Shown here: positions 12,691 to 26,421 of the stretch, in pieces
Position numbering within the stretch: position 1 is the stretch's first letter
Layout of the letters: each line of letters starts with the position of its first letter
From: Saccharina japonica
Taxonomy: Eukaryota > Sar > Phaeophyceae > Laminariales > Laminariaceae
DNA: 64,000 bases
Assembly: GCA_008828725.1 (NCBI GenBank)
Contig: MEHQ01002309.1
Location: 1,131,402-1,195,401 of the forward strand
Direction: 5' to 3'
Notes under the pieces: generated by a model
Told to the model about the DNA's origin: nothing
The model's database searches: none
The model's input: only the letters and a program-made list of their open reading frames with translations
Translations under genes and position numbers: made by a program

Positions 12691-13865
12691 TGGTTGTGGT
12701 CGTATATCTATATATATACGAGGAAAAGTCTCGATGCCAGTTTGCCTCTGAGTTGGTGTCTGCCGTCCATATGCCGTATGATCTTTGTACTGGTGTCATA
12801 CCTTTTACCAACATATATATACATACAAGGTAGGTAATGGTGGTGGTGGTGGTGGCAGTAGCAGCGCAGTGTCAGATTGCTTGAACTATAGTAGACCCCC
12901 GAGCTGCTGGTGAAGGGTTAACTAACTAATTTCCCGCCCATGGAAGCGTTGTAACCCCCCCCCACCCTCTTGAAACGGCGGGATCTTTGGGATGGCGCGA
13001 ATGCCAGTCCTAATTCTGCGTGGTTGCCGGTCCCTACTGTGCCGATCTCCGTCTCTGTTCCTATTTCTGGGGACGTCCAGAGAGAGAATTTCTGTCATAT
13101 TCTTGACTTCGGGAGATTCCCTTCGTAACCCCCCCCCCCCTTGAAATCAAAGGTGAGGAACGACGGCACGTCGCCAAAAAAGTGAGTAGCCGTCACAGCG
13201 TACGGCCGCAGTGTCTACACTAAAACCTAGTAGTTGCGTGTATATTGCTGTCACGTCACACGAAAAACTGCCGTATTGCCGTCACGTCACATGATAAATC
13301 CCCGTCATTCCCCATATTTGCTCGACACGGCGGGATACTTGGAACAGCTCGAGGGACAGTCAGTCTTGAATAGTTGCGGGTTGCGGGCCGCGGGTCCCTA
13401 CTTGATGCACCCGATTTCCGTTCCAATTCCCGGAGACCCAGAGAGAGAGTGTCGATCAGATTCTTGACTTGACGTGGGGAAATCCCATTCTTTTGTTTTT
13501 GGGACTGTTTGGGAGGGGAATTACGAAATACCGGCGGTGAGGATTCAATCACCGGCCGCACAGTCCCAAAAGCAAAGGCCTGCCAACGACGCAAGGTGTG
13601 AACACATATCATAGGGGCAGTATTGACGTAGGGACCGACTGTATTAAATAGTGTTTATATTTTGCTTCGGTCTGGCCACTCACACAAGGCTGTTTTACTT
13701 CCTTTTGGGAGTAGTTGCTTGCCTCGTCTGGGCGTTTTTTTCTGATGAAACGGGTGGATATTTCTTCCATCTAGGCAGGGGATACAAGCGTCAACGCCTG
13801 CCAGGTATGATAAAGGGATCCTTGCATAACGCCGCAATAGGGAAGGGGGGATACCATATCACAAT
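12691..13865. other. No gene seen
   Basis: Repeated CACGTCACA pieces and two CCGGAGACCCAGAGAGAGA-like blocks (13065 and 13430) preceded by GCGGGATACTTGG-like sequence suggest an old duplication of about 360 bp. Confidence 0.4.
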
Positions 13866-13872
13866 AGTAGTG

Positions 13873-13914
<42 letters not shown>

Positions 13915-14045
13915 CGTAGTGATAGTAGTAGTAGTAGTAGTAGTAGTAGCGAAGTAATAGCAGTAAGTAGTAGTAGTAGTAAAGTAGCAAACACGTAGCA
14001 GATGCAGAAGTGTTAGTAGTAGCAGTAGTAGCAGTAGTAGTACCA
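13866..14045. repeat. (GTA)n-rich tract
   Basis: Imperfect GTA/AGT repeats over 180 bp. Poly-Val and poly-Ser open frames here are not genes. Confidence 0.8.
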
Positions 14046-14573
14046 GTAATTATACTTTTAGCAGAAATACACTGCTTAAAGTACCGCAGTAATGGCACTA
14101 TTAATTCAGCAGCCGTATTCATAGTAGCAGGCATCGTTAAACGTAATAATTAAAAAAATGTGTGTCGTTGCACAATGTATTGCATCCAATCACAGTTGGC
14201 CGGGACCCCTCCGTTGCACGATGCGGGCGTAAAACAAATAAACCCTTGTGGAGACACCAAACCAATGCAGGAGTCGCACACCATTATTAACAGCAGGCAT
14301 ACCAATTTGTGAGGTTGTCCGACATCTTGTAGGGTTTTGCTACAACATCAGCAAGCAGCTACTACTGTAGTAATAATTCATTGCTGTGGAGATTTATTGA
14401 ACAATGCGAAAACAAACCCCACAAAAATGTCAACAACCTCTCAATTCCGATCGCCTATGAACAACGTGCAAACCCCGCAAGGGGTCGACAACCTCCCAGT
14501 TCGGTACGTCTAGTGGCGTCCTACATAGACATCTCAATACCCCCACGAGGATTGGTTCTATGCCCACATCGTC

Positions 14574-14652
14574 CAGGGGGGGGGGGGTGTACTCATGTCG
14601 TGCACGGCCGTAGTCATATTACCATAGACCCTTGTACGGGGGGGGGGGGGGC
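14574..14652 (-). repeat. Family E fragment between G runs
   Basis: Minus-strand copy: GTGTACTCATGTCGTGCACG and GCCGTAGTCATATTACCATA, bounded by G runs of about 12. Confidence 0.5.
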
Positions 14653-14825
14653 TACCTACCTGTGGTGGCAGCGAAGAAAGGCCGGCCGGGTGTGGCAGTC
14701 GCAGTCCTCGGGACCAAGTGAATGAGTCGCCAGTCCACAGTCGCCCAGTGGTTTATTTGTAGAACCCGGTTCCAAAGGTTCCAGGAACCGAAACGATCGA
14801 CCAAGTCCTCGCCTGCCCCAAGGGC

Positions 14826-15145
14826 GCGATAACAAGCTGAAACGGCTGGCTCTCTCGCTTGTCTCACGGGTGCATACATACCAGGTACCAGGTATACGAT
14901 AAGCAGTTATCTCTGGGTTCTCGCTTGTTGTACGTATACAAGAAAAGTTGAAATGACTGCTGGGTCTTCGCTTGTTCTAAGGTTACCAGGAGGAGGAAGA
15001 AGAGCTGGGACAACTGAATCCCCGCTTGTCTCTTGTCTCAACGATGGGAGGACTGGTACTCTTAGAACAGTCGAAACAATGGGAGGACTGCTACTACTCA
15101 CTGCTTGTGGGGTCTGAAACGGTGGGAGGACTGCTACTCTGACGA
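14826..15145. repeat. Degenerate array with CTCGCTTGT and ATGGGAGGACTG
   Basis: Loosely repeated GAAAC-AATGGGAGGACTGCTAC and TCTCGCTTGT words over 320 bp. Confidence 0.45.
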
Positions 15146-16944
15146 CCCTTTCTTAGAGCAGAGCATGTATGTGGCACGAAAGTACCGGTAGTACCGCCGT
15201 ATTTTAGCAGTGGTACTACGTACAGTACTGTATGTGGTACAGAGCATATATTCTTATTATTTCGATTGCCATTCGGTACACTATTAATAACAAAACGCGC
15301 GACGTGAGAGCGTGACAGCCACTCACAAACATTTTGACGATGAAACATAGTAGCAAGGTGATTGTAGTACGAAGTACCAGGTACAACTCCTGCATACGAA
15401 TAACTACATAACTAGTAGTATTAATATTACACAGTTAGTGGTTTTCGTAGAATATAACAATCAAGACTGGCCGGGAGTTACACCCCCCCGTCTGAACTCT
15501 TATGTGGATATCAAACGGTAATTATAATCCTGGCCAGAGGGGTACGTACGTACATAATTCGAAGTATGTCATATTATTATATGCACGGAGAGCAGAAGAA
15601 CCCGCTGCTGGTGCAGGAAACTACTACAACAGGGTAACTTCACTTATTAATAGTATGTATGAATGTTCGTCTCGTACATCATACCTGGTACGTGCGTACG
15701 TTACATGTTACTATTAGGTAGAATGGTTCAGGTGGGAGTGGGTTGATTGATGTTTTGTGCCCATTTCTGCGTTGAAGGGTTGTTATTGTGTTGCTGCTTG
15801 TACAGCAGTACTATTACGTAGGAACACTCACTTTGTCTATATTGAGATCTATTCAGTACATGAATAGGGCGAGGTCGTGTGAATCAAACATCAAACTCGA
15901 AAGGGTTGCGCGAAGCACGCCACAGAAAGAAACACAGGAAGGGGGAGGAGGAGGAGGCCAGCAAATTGACCTATTAAGGCAAACGGGCCGAAAATAAAGC
16001 AGCCTACATATTATATATATATTCTCTTGGTGCGGATATATCATGCATGGCACGGAAAACGGGGAAGGCGGATAGCAGAAGAAGGTGTGCATGCAAGTGC
16101 ACCACACGAAAAACCTCAACCAAAACCGCCGTGATGCCGGCCGGCGACGGCAACCAATCAATCCATCAATCCATCAACCAATCCATAAACAGGGGGCGTC
16201 GACACACATCAAACAGTCGACCAACCAATCGCGGTGCTGGCGTCGACAGCAACTAACCGACCAATCTAAAGGGGGGAGACGACATGCAAATCAATTGTAT
16301 CCGTCTAAGTAAGATGTGTCGGGGGGTCTACAGTAAGTAGTAGTCGACACCAATCAACGAGGGGGCCGAGGGATCTACTGTATACAGCAAGCAGCCCAGT
16401 CGAGACCGATCAATGAGGGGGGGGGGGGTCGTAGAGGTATGGGTGAGGTGGTGATGATAGTAGAGATGCATGCTATACGAACGATAGAGATGCATCTACT
16501 GCTTCTGCTGCTACAGTTACCACCTCGTACTGTTATTGTCTGAGGCTCACCACTTGATTATAGTACAGGAACTCTATATCATTAGTATGATAGATGAAAA
16601 ACCTGATTGATCTCGAGAAAACCGAAAGTGCACCACGATGAACAACCCCATGGCTTACACTAAACAGCTATATATAACATATATAACATATATAGTATAT
16701 ATAGTAATTTCTCGAAGAATAGACTTATGAAAAACACAGACGAGATCCTAGTGAAAATGGGTACTAGTACGGGGGCCAAATATTGGTCGTAACAATATGG
16801 AACTGTATAGGCTTCTGTCTGTAGCCTTAAGTCCTGTTTACTATGGTCCCCGGAAATAGCTAGTTTGTTTCTGTTGAAGAGCCCCGTCAGGCGTACCATA
16901 TTTACTGTGAGCCAAAACGTGCAAGACATGGTGGACCATGCATA
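15146..16944. other. No gene seen
   Basis: An (AATC)n-type stretch at 16155-16190, GGGG(G)TCTACAGTA-type repeats at 16320-16430, and a TCACCACTTGATTATAGTAC word at 16548 that recurs at 52530 and 60280. Confidence 0.4.
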
Positions 16945-17368
16945 TGATAATATATAGTAAATAGGACCAAACAATGTTTGTAAAAATAGGTGAACATATA
17001 GTACGTACCTGGTATATCGTACATATATACTCGTATATGCCAATGGAACAAGAAAGAGAGCACGCACTCTCGCACGCACGCACGCACACAGATAACAGAA
17101 AATGTACACATCTTGCGGAGGCGTAGGCACGAACCAAGAGAAATATAGACAAAAAAGGAACCCTCCGTTGTCGTACCTGTGCTACCCTGGGCTCGTTTCG
17201 TACGATTTCGCCCCGAAATGTAGCAACACAAGGTGGTTCATATTTTCACGAAAGAAGATATGTATGTGTGTAATAATAATTAATTAATTTCACGAAAGAG
17301 GGAGAAGAATATAGGTAGTTTGCTGTGTTACCGTAGGTCCTATTTGCTATGGTCCCCCGCAATAATAT
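16945..17368. mobile_element. Possible long or interrupted family A copy
   Basis: ATAGTAAATAGGACCAAACA near 16953 is a left arm and CCGTAGGTCCTATTTGCTAT near 17332 a right arm, 400 bp apart. Another right-arm fragment lies at 16829-16857. The interior does not match other copies. Confidence 0.4.
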
Positions 17369-17640
17369 ACCTTTTTGGTAGTAGCATGCGTCTCAAGGTG
17401 GCGCTCTGGCGGAAGAGGATGCACACTAACTGCTGCAGTACCACTGTCCATCCATGTCCGTGAAAACAAGTATACGAAGCACCCATTTGGTTAATACTGT
17501 AATACGAGTACAAATCGTCCGTTTCATCTCTGGACAAGAAGCGAGCGGTACGCTCGTAAACAGTAAGGTCGGCTCTGACGACCACGTCGTCAATTATGTG
17601 TGTCGTGTGTGTAATGTGCACCTCGCGGTCGTAACCCCGC

Positions 17641-17674
<34 letters not shown>

Positions 17675-18104
17675 GTTCTAAACGTTGTTGTGCAGCTAGC
17701 CTGGGTTCACGCTAGAGAGAACCGCCCTTACTCGAACTACTGTACGTAACTGCCTTCTTATCGGCGGTGTTCGTTCGGTGTCTTCCGTTAGAACGACGAT
17801 GTTCCGTAGTAGTAGTAGTAGTAGTAGGTACAATGAAGCATATATGCGGGGTGACTGATGCAGTGCGGGACACCTAGTAGTGTCTCTTGCCAGGCTTGCC
17901 CATAGTTGAGCGTGTTCTCGTTGTCACTCACATTTGTTTTTTTATTGCTTATACGATCGTAATATCAGAGATAGGAGCCGACTACGTAGTCTTACTCTAC
18001 ACGTCCCTCTACGAGGAGACTGTCAGGTGGGGGCTACAATCCCATCCTTCCCGTCCCCGTTCTCCCGCCGGGGACACGCCTCCCAGGCAATAGGACATAC
18101 AGTA

Positions 18105-18271
18105 CAGGACACCTATTATAATAAGTAACAGGCTAAAAAGAAAGCCAGGCTGAGATTTAGAGGAAATAAGAAATTCGGGAGTCGTTATCTTGAAATTAGT
18201 GTACAAAGCACCCTGTCTCAAATAAGAAATCAAGCCTGGACCAGATTTCCTGTGTCTTACCAAGTGTCCTG
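18105..18271. mobile_element. Family C MITE copy
   Basis: Starts CAGGACACCTATTATAATAA after TA, ends AAGTGTCCTG before TA, and contains the family core GGGAGTCGTTATCTTGAAAT. Confidence 0.65.
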
Positions 18272-19035
18272 TAGTGTACTAGTGTGCTATTACGATCCAA
18301 TCCCTTGAACTCCGACGATTGATTACTAAGCTTCCAAGGCAGTACCATACCACAACGTAGCCCACTCTGATGAGTAGTATATTACGCAGAAATATTTTGA
18401 AGTTCTTGGAAATTCCGGTTAAACGAACTAGAACAATGTGCGCACATACATTACAATGATGATGGTCATGATTATGATGAGCCATAGACGCGGCTCCTCT
18501 GAACCCACTCCCACCCACCCCTGAACGACGAACGAGCGGAAGCAGTAGTACCATGACGCAGACAGGTGGCCCTGGAACCCTCTCATTGCACAACAATGTG
18601 GCCGGAAACAAATAAATTCGTGTGGAGACATTGAACAGGGTACGAGTGAGTAAACCGTGGCGAGAATTAGGCGTATCGAATTGAGACGGTGTCGACACTT
18701 TGTGGGTTTTGTTACTGACTGCTGTACACATACATACATTGTGCAATGTCTGTCTCCACAACAGTGTTTTACAGTAGCAAACCCCGCAAACAAGGTGTCG
18801 AAAACCTCTCGGTTCGGTCAGCCTAATAAACAATGGTGGTGTTCCCTACTATCTCTACCACAAGATTTTTTTTACGCCTCCATTAATGTTAAAGGGGGAC
18901 GTTCCGGCTACCTGTCTGTGGTGTAATGCAGTATCACCTTTAGCCATTTTATCTTCCCCATTTTTATCGTCTTTCGTGATTTTGTTTTTATCTTTCGCAC
19001 ATATTATAATACAGCCTGTAGAGCATATATATATA

Positions 19036-19382
19036 TATATATTTTATGTCCATCCCATTTATTATCTTCGCCCTTCCTTTCTCTCTCCTCCCTAGTCGTA
19101 ACTCAGATCCGGGGTCACAAAGTAGGCTCCTCTCCCTCCTCCCCCACTACGGTTCTTGCCTTGCATTTTTATCGCGAGAAGACTTCAGCCTTTCCTTCCC
19201 TCGTCGACTCGCATCGAATTGTGCCTACCCACGCTACTATTAATTGGCGCTCTCAGCAGTTGATTCCGTTTTTTATTTATTTTTGCAAATAAACTCAAAA
19301 GTCCGACCCACGTGAGATTCGAACTCCAGACATCAACGTTCAGAAGCGTTCGAGGTTACCTCTAGACCATCGGGGCGACCGA
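19036..19382 (-). mobile_element. tRNA-derived SINE, longest copy
   Basis: Read on the minus strand it starts with a tRNA-like head (about 19382-19301). An A-box-like GATGGTCTAGAGG is followed by a B-box-like GAGTTCGAATCTC, resembling a degenerate tRNA-Glu. A body of about 210 bp follows, including GACTCGCATCGAAT on the plus strand, CTTCTCGCGATAAAAATGC and GTGACCCCGGATCTGAG, ending in GGGATGGACATAAAATATATA. The A/TA-rich end acts as the retroposition tail. A complete tRNA fold is not preserved, so this is not a functional tRNA gene. Confidence 0.65.
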
Positions 19383-20224
19383 TATATACATGCATCTAAC
19401 TACCGGTACCCTTTCTGTGCTTGGATGGAGGTTGTCGAGTTTCTTCAATCGTTTTTTTTTAAGCGTCACATCTTTGTTTTCTATCTGTAAAATAAATGGC
19501 ACAGACAGACAGAGAGGCTTTTGATTGATGCGCGCATGCATGCATGTTGGCCCGGTGGGATCTTTATGATGATGATCTTCCTTCCATTGATATATATATA
19601 TCATATATATCACCATAACGGTTATAATAGGCGTATACCATGGGGTACAATAATATATCATATTCATACGTACAGGATCTAAATAATATATACCTGGTAT
19701 TTTTCCCCTGAATTTCGTTGTTGGGTCTGTGTGGATGACGTCACTGGTTTTGTAGAGAGACGCGGCAGAGGTGGCGCGGACACCCCGGGTGCCTTCATTG
19801 TGTGCCTGATCGTGGAAGACCCCTTCAATGTGGAACGATTCCTAATCAGTGTCGATGTTTATAATGCTGTGCCTAACACAGACGTTCAGGATAGATTCGG
19901 GTAATTGTCAATTGATGTGATGGCTTTGGTTGGCTGTTCTTTTTCACTGTGCCCACGGACTGTCATTCCGGCAGCACTTCAGACAGCAGCTGCGTGCTCC
20001 ATCTTGTTCCCACGCCTACAGAATGTTTTTGTAAAAAAAACACTACAGACAGTAGTTACGCTGTAGTCGGCAAATTCATTGGTAAAGAGTGGGGGGGCGA
20101 TGCTGCTGTAGTCGAATGGAGATTGCGGGCGTGTAGTTCAGTTTTGGACACGCATAACATGCTGTAGGGATTTTAGGTGTACCTCTTCGGACTTGTGTAT
20201 CCTTTCCCTGCTAAGTGTACGTGT

Positions 20225-20456
<232 letters not shown>

Positions 20457-21204
20457 GAGCAGTACAATAATAATATTACTGTTGTTCATAGTATATTTAG
20501 ATTAATGGTATTCATACATAGTAATAACAATAACAGCCAGTAGATCGTGATCGTTGCCATGTGTGGCTATTTCTTTCCCTTTGTTTGTTTGTTTGTTTGA
20601 TTTTTTTCTTATTTTTCTTTTTTTCATTTTTCTTTTTGCTTGTTGTATTGCCTGTTGTTGCTTCTCAAGGGGGGCACGACAGCGATGCTACAACCCCTCG
20701 CATCATTTGCTTCGTTTACTTTGTTTCACTTATTTATGTTACCGTGATCGCTTTTGCCTTTGTTTCTCCGCCTTCCGTATTTGTCCTAGGACTTTCTTTG
20801 GTGGCTTAGCTACGTACGTATTCATTTTGGTTTTGTCATTCCCCGTTCTCTTTCCGGGACTCTCGTGTGTTACACGAGAACGAAACGGAATTGAGTTGGA
20901 AGTGCCACGTACCCGTTGTATGGGTGGCGCCCAAGGGAAGGGAGACGGAGGGTGGGGGGGGTCATAGGGAAACCAGGACGGACGAAAGCAGGAATGAGAC
21001 GGCAAACAGAGTAGGTGCCAGACCGACTAGCTGGTAGAACCTGCCTGTACTATGGGCAAAAACCTGCCTCGGCTGGCCTTCGGTGTGCTCCGGCTGGCTG
21101 TCCTATCCTGTCGTTCTCAGTCTTGCTCTGTTGGCGCTGTTTCGGTCCATTTTATTTTCTTTCATTTCATTTGGTTTTTTATTGGAGGTCGCATCTCCTC
21201 TGGG

Positions 21205-21552
21205 AGAAGCACGACACTTTCTTTCTTTTTTTGTCATGCTTTTTATTTGGTTGCTTGATTATTGATTTGCTTCAGTATATTTACTTTTTATTATTTTTCT
21301 TTTCGCTTTTTTTTTTTTCTCTTTTCTCTGCATGCACCTGGATTGCTAGCAGGGTAGGTCTTGCCTGTCGTATATGGATTGCATTGTCTGCTCTGCTTAC
21401 TGCACTGAGCGTCGTATCTCTGTGTCGTAGTTTTGTGACCACAGAACTGGTACCTTTTTAGGATGAAGAATCGGCACGGACACTGGGTGTGCTGGATGTC
21501 GACGGGTAGAAAGGAAGGTTTAATGTGAAGAACACACACACACACACACACC
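21205..21552 (+). repeat. Family N repeat, long copy with (CA)n tail
   Basis: Counterpart of 1787-2128. It ends GTTTAATGTGAAGAACACAC, then a (CA)n run to about 21551. A microsatellite at the same end in another copy suggests the tail is part of the element's biology. Confidence 0.7.
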
Positions 21553-22199
21553 TAATTCACAACACTTACCTGGTTGGGTGATGGCGTACTTGGGTGTTTG
21601 ATTTCTATTTTTCCTTGGTTATTTCCGGTGGTCTTTCTTTCCCTTTGTTTGTTTGTTTGTTAGTGTTTGTTTCATTTTGCTTTCTTCTGGTCGTTGTGTG
21701 TTTGCTTTTTTCTTTCCTTTAATTTTGCTCATTTTTTCTACGTTTCAATGCACTCTTCACTAACAGCTCGACTTTACCAAGTTTCCGGTATTTATGATTG
21801 GTTTTTGGAGTTTTTGACCTGTTTCTAGTTGACCAACCCGATCGATTCACTACTGTTGTACTGTATATTAGTTCGGCGTGGCGGACTGGTTTGTGTGGAT
21901 ACTACAACTTAACACACTTACTTGTCGCAAAAGATTGTGACACTAAAGCTCTACTTCACTCTTTTCGTTTGATGATGATAAATTCAATTTACACTCTTTT
22001 CACTATACATTTGCACCGTATTGGTTTTTTATCTTACTGCGAGTTCGTTTTTGATGCTGCCACTCCAAGAAATTGTTTTCTCCCACCATAGTTACCATCT
22101 TTGCCACAGGGAATTCATCTGAATCGTCATTCACATTCTCGATATTTTCTGTTTGGCCGTCCGTAGGCGGCTTAGGGTCATCCGTAACGTGCCAAGGGC

Positions 22200-22345
22200 G
22201 GGAGGGGGGGGGGGGGGGGGGGGTGTACTCATGTTGTGCACGGCCGTAGTCATATGACCATAGACCCTCGCATCCCTACAATGCCGGGACGGAGCGCGTT
22301 GGGTTTTCACCAACCAGGCAGACATTGCTTGCACCAAGCGCGAAA
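22200..22345 (-). repeat. Family E repeat
   Basis: Near-complete minus-strand copy starting in a run of about 20 G, with GGCCGTAGTCATATGACC, CTACAATGCCGGGACGGAG and CACCAACCAGGCAGACATTG. Confidence 0.6.
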
Positions 22346-23047
22346 CGCCGTGAGGTATTGGGCGAGTCGCATGGAGGGTGAGCTGCATCCTGCTAAGAAC
22401 CGCCTCTGAGGCGGACTTGCATATGGACGACAGCTTCAATGAGTTAATTTAATTTCTGGTGTGGCTACTTCCGGAGACAGCAATGGGTTTTACTATGTAA
22501 CTGCCTCGCGGACGCCTTACCATATTAACACTACGTGATACGACCATTCCCCTTGTGCGGAACAAAGATTCTCCACCCCGCACAAATGATCTACTCGACC
22601 GCCAGCTTTGGTGACCGCCAAAAAAAAATAACAAAAAAAAACGGCACGGGGGGTGTTTTTGGCGTCTATCTCGATACACCCAACCATCATGCAGATTGTG
22701 CAGAGAAAAAGTGTGTGGTGTATGTGGTGTTGTGTTGTGTCTTCTCACATGAAAACCGCCGTTTCAAAATAATAACGTCTTTAACGACCAGACTCAGCAC
22801 AGCCAGTCAGTGCCGCTGTATGAGAAAGACACTCGACTGATGACTCGATCTGCATACACACCAAAAATAACTGGTACCTATAGAAATAGAAATAGTACTT
22901 GCTGGCATGCTCGAAGCTTATTCGAATGCATATATGTGTACATGTATACATGGTACTTGTATCATATATCTATAATCTAAGACAGAGAAATCCAAATCAC
23001 CACATGAAATTGAAGCGCACCCACCACCCCCAGGCATTTTTCTTTCC

Positions 23048-23942
23048 ACCTCATATATATATGTCCTTCGCCCTTTTCTCTCGCTCCCTCCTTCGTAGTA
23101 GTCGTGGCTCAGCTCCGTCCGGGGTCACATACATACGTAGGAGGCTCTCCTTACTCCTCCCCCCCCCCCCACTCTGGTGCGTGCCTTGCACTTTTATCGC
23201 GAGAAGAGTGCAACAACAGCCCTTTCTGCCCCCACCGACTCGCGTCCAATCAATGTTGTCATTGTAATCATTATTAAGCCAATAACAGCAGCAGCAGCAC
23301 AAGCAGCAGTATATAGCAGGAGCAAGCAATAATGATAATGATAACAAATCAAATTACACCAAAACCGACAAAAAAAACCACCACTACTAACAACATCGTC
23401 ATCATCAGCATCAAACCAGCAGCACAGCAAGCAGTGATGGCTATATACCGGTATGTATAGTATCCAATATATAGAATCTAGATATAGATGGACATCGCGT
23501 ACTTAACAGCAAAAAAATCGATACGCGAGCGAGTCGACGAGGGAGAAGAAAAGTAGAGTGCTGAACCCTTCTCACGATGATAGCAATGCAAGGCGCGTAC
23601 CTTGCGGAGTGAGAAGGGTGGGGGAGAAGAGCCTGCTCTTCGCCTGCTACACATTTAGTTATGTTGCTATTGTTGATAAATGCCCGGTTGACCCCGGACC
23701 TGACCCCGGACCTGAGTTACCCCACACACCACTATACTATTAAGTGTTGGAGGGTGGTTAGGCGCAATTAGACGCGAGTCGAGGAGGGAAGAAGAGAGAG
23801 GGCTGAACTGAATTGGATTGAAGTCTGCTCGCGATACAAATAAATAAAGGGGAGGCACGGACCATATAGTGGAGATGGGGGGGGGCAGGAGAGCCTGCTG
23901 TGCGACCACGCGACCCTGGATCTGAGTTACGCTTAGTATTAA
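23048..23942. mobile_element. Cluster of three diverged SINE copies
   Basis: One minus-strand copy (about 23048-23250) and two plus-strand copies (about 23520-23735 and 23757-23942). All share the GACTCGCG/GTCGACGAGGGA edge, the CGCGAGAAG or CACGATG core and the GACC(C)CGGA...GAGTTAC block. GA- and G-rich slippage separates them. Confidence 0.5.
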
Positions 23943-23955
23943 TGCTTATATTATT

Positions 23956-24513
23956 ATGGAAAAAGGGAGAGAGGCAAAAAGGGCTAATATATTACCGTTC
24001 TCACACCCGGGTGATGAGATGTATCACACCCCGTCGGACGAATTTCGCAGCGGATTTTCGCGCCAACGCGGAGCCATATATATGTTGTCTATTATGGAGA
24101 AAGATCTCGACGAGATCTTCCCAACGCTGCCATTGTTGGCTGTGTCCCTCCCCCCCCCCCTATATAGGTACATAGTTTCAGAGAAAAATCGTCTCGACAA
24201 TCCGCTGGAAATCCGTCCGAGCAGGACTTGCGTTATCTTGCGTTCTAAATATGTAACTGAAATGGGTCTTAATTATGAATGGTGGGATGGAAAAAAAAAG
24301 GGAGAGGGGGGGGGGGTGGAGGGTCGTAGCTTGTCAACTTGTCAAAACCTGTTGGACATCTTTAGATCTTACCATCAACCATGCATCATTTCCATGGGCC
24401 ACATCCTGCCATTCTGTAAGCAAGTACATACAGCACGTATCGCCATCGGCGTATTGCGTTTTTGGGTGTCGAATGATTGCGGCTGCTGGACTTGCCTATT
24501 AGAATACAAATAA
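23956..24513 (+). other. 185-codon open frame, doubtful
   Basis: The longest ATG-initiated frame outside an obvious repeat array. It begins in the tail of a SINE relic and crosses C and G runs. I recognise no domain, signal or membrane segment, and one frame of this length is expected by chance in 64 kb. Confidence 0.12.
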
Positions 24514-26421
24514 ACCGAGAACATATATATTCATATTATACGTATATATATACCTGGTACAGGAGTGGTCCCCCTATAGTGCCGGTTGAATACGATATAG
24601 TGCCGACTACCCGCTATAGTGCCGGTCTTGTGTGATCTTCACATTGAAATCGCATGGTACAGATGACATTAACCAGTGTGACAGTGTGCGAATTAGTGCC
24701 GGTTGCCGATATATTGCCGGTATTCTTGGCTGGCGCATACACAGACACTATAGAGGGACCATTACTTGAAACTAAGAACAGAGTGGTCTGTAACACCACA
24801 CGGCCAGTACACGCACGCGCCAATGCATGCGTGCATTTTTTTTTCTTCATAATAATATATATATTTTTTTCACCCTCTCTCTGTACTGACTCGTGCCGGA
24901 TGGAAAAGGTCGTAGATGATGAAATACTTCGCTTTTTCTGGCCCTGAGTGGCGTCATCCTATCACATTCCCAATTCCAGTCGCTTCGTGCGAGGAACTCG
25001 GAGAACCTCGTCGGTATATTGGCAGCAGCAGCCGCACAAGCAGCAGCAGCAGCAGCAGCAGTGATGGATGTCTAGCTCGGTCGAGGTGTTGACGGCTTAT
25101 TGACGTCGCGTTTCTCCTCCTCCTGGTGGTGGGTGTGAACACACAGAACAACAACACCAAGCACAACAACCAAAAACGCAACAGCACGAACGATCAACAA
25201 CAACAACAGCAAGCACAACAACAGCACCACCACCACCACCACCACCACCACCACCACCATCAACAGCGCTGTTCTTCAAGAGGAAGGAGGTACGCAGCAT
25301 ACTCCCCCGTACTAAATGACACACGGTACATACAGCAGTAATTAGTCTACAATATAGGCTGTATAGTATGCGCCAGGTTCGTATCACAGGTAAACTTATA
25401 GTTCGGGTACTACTGATGCTTGGTAGCAACGACCCCGACGAGCCACCGAGGCCCAGAGCGATCCTGGAAACAATTGACCACAATAATACTATTGGAAACA
25501 ATCACCTGGAAATAACAATGTCATCACGTGCGCCGAGGGAAATCGGAAAACACAAACAAAAACACATACATGGTGCACCGATGCAAACAGTCAGCTCTGA
25601 TACTACACATATATGTATATATATATATGTTGGATATACTGGTATATATTATGCTTCAGCATATAATATATATGTAGTTCAGTGGTCAAATTATCTGTAG
25701 CCTGGTATGTATGGTGTACGATGTACGAGACGAGGCACTGCTGCTGTTGTACGTAGAGTATCTACGATAGTAATGATAAGTGCTGCGCCGCGTATATATG
25801 TATATATATTTATATTTACCGCAGTAGACTTGAAACTATTATTAGTGTATGACAGCAGTACGTCGTACGCACTATTAATAATATGACTACGTAGCAGACG
25901 TAGGTGACATGATCCGACGGGGGGGGGAGACGAATCGTGCGAATCGTGTGTGAAAACAACAAATCAATGCCATTACTTTCATTAGTCACGGCGGTGTTGA
26001 TTGATTAAGGCTGGCTGGCTTGCTGGCTGGCTGGCTGGCTGCATGTACACCAGTCCTTACGAATCGTGCTCGCACCAAGTTCCCACGATGATGGTATGAT
26101 ATATAGCTCGTGTTTTGACCCACACTTGCAAAAGAGTTGTTGCATTGCTGGTCGTATAGGCATGATGACGCCGGCGACGAGGTACGAGGAGGAGGCTGGC
26201 AGAGGATGTCGTCGGTATTATTGCACACTGTTGTGTTATTTGGCGTGGCCCGACGAGCTGGCAAACATATTATACTCTGTACCTGCAAAGCGATCCTCGC
26301 GCGAGGAGCTGTGTGTGTTTCTCCCTTGATCATGCCGTGCCAAAACAAATAGCGGCTCGAAAAAAAAAAACGGGTGGGAAAAATCATGAAATCGTTTTCT
26401 TTATTGGCACCATATACAGTA
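24514..26421. other. No gene seen
   Basis: ATAGTGCCGG words recur at 24577-24625. (AGC)n near 25025-25060 and (CAC)n at 25225-25260. Confidence 0.4.

Larger units (their letters stand above)
14308..18815. repeat. Family M: two inverted-repeat elements (14308-14505, 18655-18815)
   Basis: Each has a GTGTCGACA...GTGGGTTTTGTTAC-type left arm and a GTAGCAAACCCCGCAA...GTGTCGA-type right arm. Upstream of both is GCACAA...AACAAATAAA...TGTGGAGACA. The rest of the interval is unrelated. Confidence 0.45.

Noticed and set aside
19046-19243. Repeated open frame starting MSIPFIIFALPFSLL in several places (also 36728, 52559, 53915 and 62406)
   Set aside because: All copies lie on the antisense strand of the SINE body; the similarity reflects the repeat, not a gene family.
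19301-19382. A functional tRNA gene on the minus strand
   Set aside because: Acceptor and T stems do not pair properly, and the sequence continues directly into the SINE body.
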